Assembly (NCBI RefSeq): GCF_001012815.1
Contig: NZ_JYJP01000127.1
Coordinates: forward strand, 1-64,000
Direction: 5' to 3'
From: Vibrio mexicanus
GTDB taxonomy: Bacteria > Pseudomonadota > Gammaproteobacteria > Enterobacterales > Vibrionaceae
DNA: 64,000 nucleotides
Shown here: piece by piece, positions 1-8,809 of the stretch
How the letters are laid out: each line of letters opens with the position of its first letter
Numbering within the stretch: position 1 is the first letter of the stretch
Position numbers and translations under genes: made by a program
Notes under the pieces: model-generated
The model's input: the letters and a program-made list of their open reading frames with translations, nothing else
What the model was told of the DNA's origin: nothing
Database searches by the model: none

Positions 1-1
1 A

Positions 2-76
2 GAATTACAACGATTTCAGGCCAGCGATTTTCAGCGAGTGACTCGGATTTTGAACCAGACAAGCAAGCCGAAATGA
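2..76 (+). CDS. C-terminal tail of an unidentified protein (cut by window edge)
   Basis: Frame 2 is open from the window edge and ends at a TGA at 74-76, giving about 24 residues with a plausible amphipathic composition (ELQRFQASDFQRVTRILNQ). Frame 1 is also open, to 81, but its residues look less protein-like. The family cannot be named from so little. If real, it ends about 140 bases before the attC-like site and could be the last gene before, or a cassette belonging to, that site. Confidence 0.3.
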   Translation, partial: ELQRFQASDFQRVTRILNQTSKPK

Positions 77-214
77 GTTAACCAAGTGAGATGCGCTTTA
101 GTTGACCATGAATCATTGTGAAGAAGCCCAACAAAAGCGCAGAGCCAGAAAACCAATAATTGAGAAGAAGTCTGGCATGTCGAAAGGCTAAACAACATAG
201 AAAATCAGCCTGTT

Positions 215-315
215 ACATAACGCCTTGTTAACGGGCAAAAAACCAGTGTGCCATACTTTGAAGCGAAGCGGAAAATGGCATGCGTTTTTTGTCCCTGTTG
301 AACAACTTGTTATGT
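215..315. repeat. attC-like imperfect hairpin (integron cassette recombination site)
   Basis: An about 40-base left arm beginning ACATAACGCCTTGTTAACGG pairs imperfectly with a right arm ending CCCTGTTGAACAACTTGTTATGT. The outer ends ACATAAC and GTTATGT are perfect complements, as are GCCAT/ATGGC near the loop, and both arms carry a GGGNC-A6-type block. The loop is about 20 bases. Total length near 100 bases, complementary R-box-like ends and mismatches between the arms match the architecture of Vibrio attC sites. The ends deviate from the RYYYAAC/GTTRRRY consensus at one position. No second copy was seen in the window. Confidence 0.55.
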
Positions 316-826
316 TTTACCACAGGCAGCAGACTTGTTTGGCACTAAGCAGCGATGCCTATTGAGTTTTAAGAGTGTCATCACAGTACTCACTAGTGTG
401 ACCACCAAGTGCGCTGATTTTTAGTGGCACTACCGATATTTAAGCACCCACTTAGGCTTCAAATGAGGCAATAATGAAGAACTAAAATCGCCAAAGAATA
501 GTTGTCCAACCATAGCCTTTTGCGAACTCAAATTGCCGAGAAGGGAAGGGGTAAGGGCTGAACTACTATAGTAATACACTGATTTTATTGATAGAACATA
601 ACGCTATCTATACGTCTTCGAGTTTGTCTATCCCAAACCGTACAGTCATTTTTCATGCATTTAAACTAAGATAACCTTGTCTGTAACTCAATGAAATACC
701 GAAAAGAATAGTTGCGACGAAGCGCAATCCATAGCGGGATAGGCGTCAAAGTGATCGTTAACTCGGAATCGTTGGGAAAGTTAATGGAACTGTTTACTTA
801 TACAGTTAAGTCTCAGCCTCATCAAC
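316..826. other. Gene-free stretch after the attC-like site
   Basis: I find no convincing coding frame on either strand. The only internal repetition noticed is the 12-mer AAAGAATAGTTG at 493-504 and again at 703-714. It may be a decayed cassette or plain intergenic DNA downstream of the convergent AraC gene. Confidence 0.4.
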
Positions 827-1723
827 TCAGTTAAACTGCCTTCTAAACTGGGTCGGAGTCATATCTTTAAGGCCTTTGAATTGGCGGTTGAAGTTTGAAA
901 GATTGTTGAAGCCAGTTTTCTCGGCAACGAGGGCAATTGGGTATTGAGTGCTGGCTAAAAGTTCGCACGCTTTACCAACACGGTATTGCTTCAAATGATC
1001 TGAAAAACTAACGCCATAGTGCTTTTCAAATAGGCGATAGGCTGAGCTTTCGCTAATGTGCAGTAGTTTACAAACATCGACGATTTTGATGGGTTCGCCA
1101 TAGTGCTTTTCGATGTATCGCGACGCGCGTTCAATGCGCTGATTGTGCTCGGTGTCTTCTGACGGCGGCTTAATGTAGTAGGGGGACGAAGCCAACTTTT
1201 GTACCTTGTGGTCATCAGACAGCGTAACTAATATCTCAATTACCTTAGCCGCTTGGTATTGTCGGCTCATAGGGCCCATCTCTTTCATGGTAGAGGCCAC
1301 CTTGGCGATGGTCTCAGGGCTAAAGGATAAGCCGTAGGCCGAGTTCTCTAATAAGCGTTTAAGTTGCCTAGCTTCAGGGATTAGTGCTTGGAGACGAACA
1401 AGCCATTGGTGCGAGAACCACAGAATAATAGTCTGATGATCTTCGACGATTTCTGAATCATCAGAACCAAAACTGCCAGCAAGCATGTGCGGTAAACCAG
1501 GGCCATACAAAAGGAGAGAGTTATGGGTGATAGGGCCAATGGCGTCACCTGCGTAATAGTTACCTTTGAAAGCATGCTTAGGATCTAGGTACAACACTAA
1601 CTCATATTCAGCATGGTAGTGCCATGAGCAGGTGAACTCGTCTTTTCGAACGCGGCATTCATACTCCCGGTGGAGCCAATCGAAGTTTGATTCAGTCACC
1701 ACATTTTCTTTAAACGGCTTCAT
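827..1723 (-). CDS. AraC-family transcriptional regulator
   Basis: A 298-residue protein with the two-part AraC layout. The N-terminal about 150 residues form a cupin-like sensor (WHYHAEYELV with His35 and His37, the usual ligand-pocket region). The last about 105 residues hold two helix-turn-helix units, ending in the family signature 'GFNNLSNFNRQFK...TPTQFRR'. It is transcribed away from the SET-type sugar exporter that starts at 1923, so control of that exporter in response to a small ligand is the natural inference. The ligand is not predictable from the sequence. Confidence 0.9.
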   Translation of the reverse strand: MKPFKENVVTESNFDWLHREYECRVRKDEFTCSWHYHAEYELVLYLDPKHAFKGNYYAGDAIGPITHNSLLLYGPGLPHMLAGSFGSDDSEIVEDHQTIILWFSHQWLVRLQALIPEARQLKRLLENSAYGLSFSPETIAKVASTMKEMGPMSRQYQAAKVIEILVTLSDDHKVQKLASSPYYIKPPSEDTEHNQRIERASRYIEKHYGEPIKIVDVCKLLHISESSAYRLFEKHYGVSFSDHLKQYRVGKACELLASTQYPIALVAEKTGFNNLSNFNRQFKGLKDMTPTQFRRQFN

Positions 1724-1922
1724 ACTAGGCTCTCAGTTCATCGGTAAGTCTCAGTTTATTGAGTATGAAAATTACGATGATGCTACTTAACTGTCAAAAA
1801 ATAATATCAACGTTGACAGAAAAGTATCAAAATCGGCTTGAATATCATCATTGCATATCGAATGGATTCATTAACATACCCTCCCTAACAAACAGCGTAA
1901 TTAATCAATTTGGAGGCGTCGC

Positions 1923-3116
1923 ATGTTTAAAGACAAAACAGCACTACTGTTCGTGTGCATCTCATTTATTTGTGGTTTATGTGGCGCATTCTTCTATCCA
2001 TTGTCGAGCTTGTTCATAGTTCAAGAGCTTGGTGCCAGCCCGATGATGTTGAGTGTGTATATGGTCGCTGCAGTGGGTAGTTCAGTAGCCGTTTCGCATT
2101 TCATAGCAAAGCAATCCGACAAGAACTGGAATCGTAAAACGATACTTGTTGTATCGTTGACAAGTTACTTTGTCACGGTCACGAGCTTTATATTTATTCG
2201 AGACTACTGGACAGCGGTTGCCTTAGTTGTAATCTTTGGTAGCGTGAGTGGGGCAGCGTTTGGTCAGTTGTTTGCGCTCGGGCGCGAATACGGTGATCGT
2301 TATGTAAACAACAGCGCGAGCTTTTTGGCTGTGATGCGTGCAGGACTTGCCATTGCATGGGTATTCGGCCCGCCAATTGCGTTTATGTTGAATGCTAAAT
2401 TCGGATTCAGCGCGGCTTTTGCTGTTTCATCAGTTACTGTGTTGGCCGGTATTTTACTGGTAATGAAATTTGTCCCAAGCCAAGTAGTTACGAAAAAAGA
2501 GAAGTCAGAAGCGTCGGAAGTGAGCAAGCCGTTAGGCGCAAGGGTGATACTTTACTGTGTTATCTTGGTGTGTGCGTTTGGTGCAAACAACTTGTACATC
2601 ACTAGTATGCCGCTCTATTTATCTCAAGAGTTGATGGTGAACCCTAGTTGGCTTGGATTGTTGTTTGGTATGGCGGCAGCCTGCGAGATCCCAGTCATGT
2701 TAACGGCGGGCCCTTTGGCAAACCGATTGGGGGCTGTGAAGCTGATGATTCTTGGGGCGTTAAGCGGCGTGATGTTCTTCTTAGTCATGCTATCGCAAAC
2801 CAGTTTCATCGCCATGCTGTTCGCTCAGGTGTTTAACGGGTTCTTTATCGGTGTGTGGGCGACTATCGGCATGGTCGCTCTGCAAGATATGATGAAAGAT
2901 CGTTTGGGTACAGCATCAACACTTTTCTCAAACATGTTGAGTGTGAGTACTCTTGTATCGAGCTTAGCTGTGGGCGTGATCGGTGAAATGTACAACTACT
3001 ACAGTGCACTTTACGTGAGTTTGGCAGGACTCATCCTTTCTTTGGCCTTGCTCGTATTGTTTCAAATTAAGAGCAAACCAATATGCACAATGCCAACTCG
3101 AGCAGCGCAGAGTTAA
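1923..3116 (+). CDS. Sugar efflux transporter, MFS/SET family
   Basis: A 397-residue, twelve-helix major facilitator. The N-terminal half carries the SET-family pattern (ASPMMLSVYMVAAVGSSV, followed by a short basic loop around KQSDKNWNRK between helices 2 and 3), as in E. coli SetA/SetB, which export sugars and sugar analogues through the inner membrane. A charged loop rich in K, E and S near residues 185-200 separates the halves. A strong GGAGG at 1912-1916 fixes the ATG at 1923. It is divergent from the AraC regulator. The substrate is unknown. Confidence 0.85.
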   Translation: MFKDKTALLFVCISFICGLCGAFFYPLSSLFIVQELGASPMMLSVYMVAAVGSSVAVSHFIAKQSDKNWNRKTILVVSLTSYFVTVTSFIFIRDYWTAVALVVIFGSVSGAAFGQLFALGREYGDRYVNNSASFLAVMRAGLAIAWVFGPPIAFMLNAKFGFSAAFAVSSVTVLAGILLVMKFVPSQVVTKKEKSEASEVSKPLGARVILYCVILVCAFGANNLYITSMPLYLSQELMVNPSWLGLLFGMAAACEIPVMLTAGPLANRLGAVKLMILGALSGVMFFLVMLSQTSFIAMLFAQVFNGFFIGVWATIGMVALQDMMKDRLGTASTLFSNMLSVSTLVSSLAVGVIGEMYNYYSALYVSLAGLILSLALLVLFQIKSKPICTMPTRAAQS

Positions 3117-3160
3117 AAACACAGTCTCGTTTGGAATGGCAGAATAAGGAACCTTTATTC

Positions 3161-3298
3161 ATGAAGAAAGCACACCTCCCGAGCAAGACTTGCCTAGTTT
3201 GCCAGCGGTCGTTTGACTGGCGTAAGAAATGGGAGAAATGTTGGGACGAAGTGAAGTACTGCTCTGAGCGATGTCGTCGTAACCGTCAAAAGCGATGA
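3161..3298 (+). CDS. DUF2256 small zinc-ribbon-like protein
   Basis: A 45-residue basic protein with CLVCQRSFDWRKKWEKCWDE followed by YCSERCRR, giving four or five Cys suited to one metal site; this is the DUF2256 signature. The start at 3161 is chosen because AAGGA lies about ten bases upstream; a longer frame back to 3083 would overlap the transporter and adds no conserved residues. Family members are often found beside cryptochrome/photolyase genes, and here the SDR, DASH cryptochrome and photolyase follow within 1 kb. The biochemical role is not known. Confidence 0.85.
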   Translation: MKKAHLPSKTCLVCQRSFDWRKKWEKCWDEVKYCSERCRRNRQKR

Positions 3299-3325
3299 TC
3301 ATAAAGACGATTCTTATCAGAGTTG

Positions 3326-4045
3326 TCACCAAGGTATTTCGCTGCCGTCATAGGCCAAAAACTTACCGTTAAAGTTGCTTTCATTCTGAAGGCAGCTTTT
3401 TTCTATTTGAGATATCAGGCATTGCGCCACATAAGCTGGTGTAAAGAGTTTTCCTTCCGGCACGTTGGCTTGGAAAGGTTTTGACAGGGATGTATCAGTG
3501 GTGCCGGGGTGAAAAGCGAATATGGCAGCCTTTTTGAAAGTCCGTCCCCATTCAATACTGATCGTTTTAATCAACATATTGAGCGCTGATTTAGACGCAC
3601 GATAGCTGTACCAGCCACCGAGGCGATTGTCCTCAATGCTACCAACACGAGCAGACACGGTGACTAAACGTGGCTGTTCACTCTTCTTGAGATTTGATTC
3701 AAAGTGTTTGGCGAGCAGCAGAGTGGGTAGGGCATTAACTTGCATAGACGCCATAAACTGCTCGCTGCTCGTCTGTTTGAGGCGCTTTTCAGGCGTGAAA
3801 TCGCTATTGTGAAGCATCCCGACTGCATTAATGATCCAATCTATGTGGCCTATTTGGGCCGCAAGCGCTTTGACCTCGTGCTCGCTCGTCACATCAAGAG
3901 GGTGCCAAAAGGTATTTTGACAGGCAGTGGAAAACGCATTGTTATTATACGTAGCATGTACTTCCCATTCAGGTTCGGTCGACTCAAGCAATTTCACCAT
4001 TGCCGAGCCAATACCGCCGCTCGCTCCCAACACTAATACCTTCAT
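3326..4045 (-). CDS. Short-chain dehydrogenase/reductase (CsgA/C-factor-like)
   Basis: A 239-residue classical SDR. The nucleotide-binding motif is VLGASGGIGSAM (residues 5-16) and the active site is Tyr148-x3-Lys152 in WYSYRASKSALNM, with candidate serines 131 and 136. An AGAGG ribosome site precedes the ATG at 4045; the 17-codon extension to 4096 is unlikely. It runs divergently from the cryptochrome operon, with about 250 bases between them. Homologous SDRs commonly sit near photolyase genes in marine gamma-proteobacteria. The substrate is unknown. Confidence 0.85.
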   Translation of the reverse strand: MKVLVLGASGGIGSAMVKLLESTEPEWEVHATYNNNAFSTACQNTFWHPLDVTSEHEVKALAAQIGHIDWIINAVGMLHNSDFTPEKRLKQTSSEQFMASMQVNALPTLLLAKHFESNLKKSEQPRLVTVSARVGSIEDNRLGGWYSYRASKSALNMLIKTISIEWGRTFKKAAIFAFHPGTTDTSLSKPFQANVPEGKLFTPAYVAQCLISQIEKSCLQNESNFNGKFLAYDGSEIPW

Positions 4046-4293
4046 GTGATGCCTCTTTTTTGTTTGCCACTTTGCCTTTGCTGAAACTCTGTCCATGATT
4101 ACCGATGTGAAGAGCCCAAGAGTCCGCCTTGCAAAGTGCGTCTAATTTAACTGTTTAAATACAGAACGATAATTGATAAGTAATCGATCATTAAATCGTT
4201 CAACTTTCATACCTTTACCCAACTTTTTCAGTGAGCCAAAAACAAGAGTAGTGCGTATTGCCGTTACAATTTCTAATAATGGGAGAGCGAGCA

Positions 4294-5553
4294 ATGGTCA
4301 AAGGATTGTTTTTGTTTTGCAATGATCTTCGTCTACACGACAACTCTGCTTTAGCACGGGCGTCGGCAATGAGTGATTCACTGCTGTGTGCCGCGGGTAA
4401 ATGGGTCAGCCAATACAACCAACCGCCATTCGTTGGGCGTTTAGTTTATGGTCGCAATCGAGATGCTTTCTTTCAGCAATCTGTTAAAGCGTTATACGAT
4501 TCGATGGCAGAAATAGGCCACCCATTACTGTGTGAAGAGTACATTAGCTTGCATTCTGTGAGCGAATTGATTTCTCGACACGCAATCACGCATGTGTTCC
4601 GAAGTGAAAACGCGGGCTGTGACGAAAACAACCTCTGGCAAAAGCTTGTAAACAGCCACCCTAATGTGCAGTTTGAAACGACTCCGAGCCACACTCTGTT
4701 TGCAAAAGACGAACTCCCATTCGAATTAAACGATCTTCCTGCCTCGTTTTCGAAGTTTAGGCGCGATATGGAAGCTCTAGAGATTTGCGAGCCATTAGCC
4801 GATATTGAGTCACTGCCACCTTCACCAATTCAAGCGATTGAATCGATAGACTGGGTTTGTGCGGATAATACCTCTCCCTTCATTGGTGGTGAGAGCGAAG
4901 GGCTCATTCATCTGAAGCAATATTTCTCAGGCTCTTGGCCACTGAGCTACAAACAAACCCGAAACGATCTAGACGGATGGGACTTTTCAACCAAATTCTC
5001 TCCTTGGCTAGCATTGGGGTGCTTATCGGTTCGAACCATAGTGGACTATCTCAAACGCTTTGAAATTAAGTTTGGCAGAAACGAGTCTACGGAATGGATC
5101 ATGTTTGAGTTGTTATGGCGAGAGTATTTCCAATGGTATGCCCATAGTCACGGACACAAACTCTTTGCCTACGAAGGCATTAAAGACAATTCACCAGACA
5201 CCAACCATTGCCCTCAGGCCCTAGAGAGTTGGATGAAAGGTCAAACGCAATATCCAATCGTAAATGCTTGCATGACTCAACTTAATGAAACGGGCTACCT
5301 TTCCAATAGAGGGCGACAGTTAGTGGCGAGCTGTTTAGTCAATGAGCTCGGGTTAGATTGGCGCTATGGGGCTCTTTATTTTGAGTATCTGTTGATTGAT
5401 TATGATGTCGGTTGCAATTGGGGGAATTGGCAATACCTGGCGGGAGTGGGGGCAGACCAAAGGCAGAAAAGGCACTTCAACTTACAAAAACAAGCAGAGA
5501 TTTACGATCCCGAAAACCGCTATACCAACCGTTGGTTAGGAGAGTGCCAATGA
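4294..5553 (+). CDS. Cryptochrome DASH / photolyase-family flavoprotein
   Basis: A 419-residue protein. The N-terminal alpha/beta domain begins FLFCNDLRLHDNSALARA. The helical FAD domain contains 'WPLSYKQTRNDLDGW', 'TKFSPWLALGCLSVR', 'ELLWREYFQWYA' and 'LSNRGRQLVAS', ending in the family tail 'NCNWGNWQYLAG'-like segment (here GCNWGNWQYLAGVG). DASH proteins bind FAD and an antenna and repair CPD lesions in single-stranded or looped DNA. GGGAG at 4281-4285 supports ATG 4294. Its stop overlaps the next start (ATGA), indicating translational coupling with the Fe-S photolyase. It is somewhat short for a DASH protein. Confidence 0.88.
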   Translation: MVKGLFLFCNDLRLHDNSALARASAMSDSLLCAAGKWVSQYNQPPFVGRLVYGRNRDAFFQQSVKALYDSMAEIGHPLLCEEYISLHSVSELISRHAITHVFRSENAGCDENNLWQKLVNSHPNVQFETTPSHTLFAKDELPFELNDLPASFSKFRRDMEALEICEPLADIESLPPSPIQAIESIDWVCADNTSPFIGGESEGLIHLKQYFSGSWPLSYKQTRNDLDGWDFSTKFSPWLALGCLSVRTIVDYLKRFEIKFGRNESTEWIMFELLWREYFQWYAHSHGHKLFAYEGIKDNSPDTNHCPQALESWMKGQTQYPIVNACMTQLNETGYLSNRGRQLVASCLVNELGLDWRYGALYFEYLLIDYDVGCNWGNWQYLAGVGADQRQKRHFNLQKQAEIYDPENRYTNRWLGECQ

Positions 5554-7136
5554 AGCTATCTGATTTGGAAGGAAAACAGTTTGACCGCATTCGACTTGTG
5601 CTTGGTGATCAGCTCAATATTTCCCACTCCTGGTATAAAGAGCCAAGAGCAGACACCATTTACGTGATAGCAGAGTTAAAACAAGAGACAGACTATGCCA
5701 AGCATCATATCCAAAAGCTATGCGCTTTCTTCGCAGCGATGGAAAACTTTGCCACAGCTTTGGAAAAGACAGGTCACCAAGTGCTTCATCTAACACTAGA
5801 TGACACAAGCGAATATGAGGATTTGACCCATCTTATCAGTCATCTACGTAGCCGATTTGGCGCTGTCGTCTTCCAATACCAACGGCCCGATGAATATCGT
5901 CTCTTACAGCAGATGCGCTCGATGACTTCAAACAATGCAAATAATGCTACTTTTGATGTGTTTGAATTCGACACAGAGCATTTTTTGCTGCCCTTTGAAG
6001 AGATCGATCAAGAATTCAAAGCAGGTAAGCATAATTTGATGGAGTCGTTTTATCGTAAAATGCGCAAGCGTTTTGACGTGTTGATGGAAGACGGAAAGCC
6101 GTTAGGCGGAAAGTGGAACTACGATCATCAAAACCGCAGCAAGCTTAAAACCGGTGACATTGCTAAAATTCCAGCACCTCTTGTGTTCTCCACCCCAGTT
6201 GCTGCGATAAAAGATCGATTAGTTCGTCATAATGTGCTCACGATTGGAGAGTGCGGTGATGAGATACTCTGGCCTGTAAATCGACGCCAAGCCGTAGATC
6301 TACTGAATCACTTCTGCACTGTATGCCTACCACGATTTGGCGTGTTTCAAGATGCCATGACAGATCAAATCGAACATAAATGGAGCTTATATCACTCTCG
6401 GTTGTCGTTCGCCCTGAACAGCAAAATGCTTCATCCGATGCAGGTTATTCATAGCGCCATGTCGGCCTACTACAATGCGTCACCTTCAATTGACCTCGCA
6501 CAAATTGAAGGATTCGTAAGGCAAATATTAGGTTGGCGTGAATACGTCCGAGGGGTCTATTGGGCCAATATGCCAAACTATATGACGCTTAATGAACTTA
6601 ACGCGACACGCGACTTACCATCGTTCTTTTGGACGGGGGACACGAAGATGTCCTGTATGAAACAAGCCATTGATCAGTCGTTGGAATACGCGTATGCGCA
6701 TCATATCCAGCGATTAATGGTGACGGGTAATTTCACCTTACTGGCGGGGGTTGAGCCGCAACAAGTGGATGATTGGTATCTCGGGATTTACATTGATGCT
6801 ATCGAGTGGGTAGAAGCGCCTAACACCCGAGGAATGGCTCTTCACGCAGACGGCGGGATGATTGCGACCAAACCCTACGCGGCGAGCGGCAATTACATCA
6901 ACAAAATGAGCGACTATTGCAAAGGGTGTCACTACAACGTCAAGGAGAAAACGTCTCAAGATGCGTGTCCGTTTAACAGTCTGTATTGGCGCTTTATCGA
7001 AACGCATCAAGACAAGTTCTCCAACAATCCACGCATGGGGATGATGTATCGCCAGTGGGAAAAGGTGGCAGACTCTGACAAGCGCGCCATTTTAGACAGA
7101 GCAGAGTCTTTGTTGGCAAACATCGACCAAATTTGA
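5550..7136 (+). CDS. Fe-S bacterial cryptochrome/photolyase, (6-4) type (PhrB/CryB family)
   Basis: A 528-residue protein. Cys369, Cys457, Cys460 and Cys473 reproduce exactly the spacing (88, 3, 13) of the [4Fe-4S] ligands in Agrobacterium PhrB, and His385 corresponds to the catalytic His of the HHIQRLMVTGNF motif. The N-terminal DUF-like alpha/beta domain starts RIRLVLGDQLN, as in the FeS-BCP class. Known members repair (6-4) photoproducts using FAD and a ribolumazine antenna. The start at 5550 overlaps the stop of the DASH gene; upstream in-frame extension would read through that gene. Confidence 0.92.
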   Translation: MKLSDLEGKQFDRIRLVLGDQLNISHSWYKEPRADTIYVIAELKQETDYAKHHIQKLCAFFAAMENFATALEKTGHQVLHLTLDDTSEYEDLTHLISHLRSRFGAVVFQYQRPDEYRLLQQMRSMTSNNANNATFDVFEFDTEHFLLPFEEIDQEFKAGKHNLMESFYRKMRKRFDVLMEDGKPLGGKWNYDHQNRSKLKTGDIAKIPAPLVFSTPVAAIKDRLVRHNVLTIGECGDEILWPVNRRQAVDLLNHFCTVCLPRFGVFQDAMTDQIEHKWSLYHSRLSFALNSKMLHPMQVIHSAMSAYYNASPSIDLAQIEGFVRQILGWREYVRGVYWANMPNYMTLNELNATRDLPSFFWTGDTKMSCMKQAIDQSLEYAYAHHIQRLMVTGNFTLLAGVEPQQVDDWYLGIYIDAIEWVEAPNTRGMALHADGGMIATKPYAASGNYINKMSDYCKGCHYNVKEKTSQDACPFNSLYWRFIETHQDKFSNNPRMGMMYRQWEKVADSDKRAILDRAESLLANIDQI

Positions 7137-7190
7137 GTCAAATCATAACAGTCCGTGCTTTCTTGGCTGTTATATCACACTCACCAAAAG

Positions 7191-8561
7191 CTATTCACAA
7201 GGCGGGGCAAGGTGAATCATGGCAAGACCACCGAGAGAGGTCTCTCGATACTTTTTGTTCATGTCCTTGCCCGTTTGATACATAGTTTCGATGACTTTAT
7301 CGAGGGAGATTAAGCATTTACTGGTACGTTTTAAGGCCATTCGAGAGGCGTTAATGGCTTTAACCGCGCCCATGGCATTACGTTCAATGCATGGGACTTG
7401 AACCAAGCCTCCGATGGGGTCGCATGTCATACCGAGCGAGTGCTCCATTGCTATTTCAGCAGCGATGCACATTTGTTCATTGCTGCCACCGCGCAGCGCC
7501 GTTAAACCTGCAGCCGCCATGGAAGAGGAGACCCCAACTTCACCTTGGCAGCCCACTTCTGCGCCACTGATCGAGGCATTGGTTTTGTACAAAATGCCAA
7601 TCGCGCCTGCAACCGCGAGAAAATCTTTAAGCTGTTTGGTATCGAGCTCCTTAATGAACTTGTGGTAGTACATGAGTACCGCGGGAATGACGCCTGCCGC
7701 ACCGTTAGTCGGAGACGTAACCACTTGTCCGCCGGCGGCATTTTCTTCACTTACCGCAAAGGCGAATAGGTTGATCCAATCCATGACTTCCATTGGGTCA
7801 TTCTCAATTGACGCGTTTGCTTCGAGTTTTTTGAGCAAGTTTGGCGCGCGTCGAGTCACATTCAAACCTCCGTCAAGAATACCTTCGGTGTCAAAGCCTC
7901 TTTGCATACAAAGCGACATCACTTTCCAAATCTGATTGGCGCGTTGATTGATCTGCTCCATCTCATTAAAGCTGAGTTCATTTTGTAAAATCATACCGCC
8001 GAGGCTTAAACCGTTGGCCTCTGCGGCTGTGAGCATCTCTTCCGCCGAAGTAAACGGGTAGGCGACTTGGGTTGGCTCTTGCGAAGATCCTTCCCTAAGC
8101 TCTTTCTCGGTCGCGATAAACCCGCCACCGATTGAGTAGTAGGTTTCTTCCGCCACCTTTGAGCCCATGCTGTCGAAGGCGGTAATTCTCATGCCATTTT
8201 CGTGCATGGGAAGGTTGTCTGGGTTAAACAAGATGTCAGACTCGTAACTAAAGTCGATGGTATGGGCACTAGCCAGCACGAGTTTGCCGTCATCAATAGC
8301 ACTTTGCATGGCTTCATTGGCGCTGGTCACCTTGATGGTGTCGGGCATATTACCAAGCAAACCTAGAATTACGGCACGATCGGTATGGTGACCTTTACCA
8401 GTCAAAGAGAGCGAGCCATACAGATCGACTTGAACGCGTTGTACACGGTTAATCTGAGTCCCTAGCAATCGAGTGAATTGATAACCCGCGATCATTGGCC
8501 CATTGGTATGAGAACTTGAAGGGCCAACGCCAATCTTGAAAATGTCGAAAATTGAAAGCAT
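7191..8561 (-). CDS. sdaA: L-serine ammonia-lyase (serine dehydratase), single-chain
   Basis: A 456-residue protein, the usual length for SdaA/SdaB, converting L-serine to pyruvate and ammonia in the cytosol. The beta domain at the N-terminus has VGPSSSHTNGPM. The alpha domain carries the three cysteines typical of the [4Fe-4S] site, in GCQGEVGVSSSMAAAG, MTCDPIGG and VPCIERNAMGA. The assignment to sdaA rather than sdaB cannot be decided. It is monocistronic, and convergent with the photolyase operon. Confidence 0.93.
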   Translation of the reverse strand: MLSIFDIFKIGVGPSSSHTNGPMIAGYQFTRLLGTQINRVQRVQVDLYGSLSLTGKGHHTDRAVILGLLGNMPDTIKVTSANEAMQSAIDDGKLVLASAHTIDFSYESDILFNPDNLPMHENGMRITAFDSMGSKVAEETYYSIGGGFIATEKELREGSSQEPTQVAYPFTSAEEMLTAAEANGLSLGGMILQNELSFNEMEQINQRANQIWKVMSLCMQRGFDTEGILDGGLNVTRRAPNLLKKLEANASIENDPMEVMDWINLFAFAVSEENAAGGQVVTSPTNGAAGVIPAVLMYYHKFIKELDTKQLKDFLAVAGAIGILYKTNASISGAEVGCQGEVGVSSSMAAAGLTALRGGSNEQMCIAAEIAMEHSLGMTCDPIGGLVQVPCIERNAMGAVKAINASRMALKRTSKCLISLDKVIETMYQTGKDMNKKYRETSLGGLAMIHLAPPCE

Positions 8562-8700
8562 AAAACCGCCTATGTCATCGATGCTCTATGGTAAACTTGC
8601 CGTCAATGCAGCTCGCTAAACACTGCTGTTAAAACAACACGATACCTATTTCATTTGGTATGTTTATTGGTCTGTCTGTGTAAAAATTATAGCGCATAGT

Positions 8701-8805
8701 TTAGTTATTGAGTTTTTAGTAATTGAGTCATTCAGTTAATGATTCTTTAGTTAATGACCCTTTAGCTAATGAGCGTTTAGTTAAAGAGCCTTCATTTAGT
8801 GAGTA
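8701..8805. repeat. About seven imperfect 15-bp repeats (consensus TTTAGTTAATGAGCC)
   Basis: Units include 8731-8745, 8746-8760 (TTTAGTTAATGACCC), 8761-8775 (TTTAGCTAATGAGCG), 8776-8790 (TTTAGTTAAAGAGCC) and 8791-8805, with two more diverged copies from 8701. Each carries TAATGA or a close variant. The array ends four bases before the ATG of the DUF218 gene at 8810, so it forms the leader of that mRNA. Confidence 0.75.
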
Positions 8806-8809
8806 AGAG

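Noticed and set aside
5412..5550. A 46-residue N-terminal extension of the Fe-S photolyase
   Set aside because: It overlaps the DASH gene in another frame and lacks any conserved residue. The ATG at 5550, overlapping the upstream stop, is the better start.
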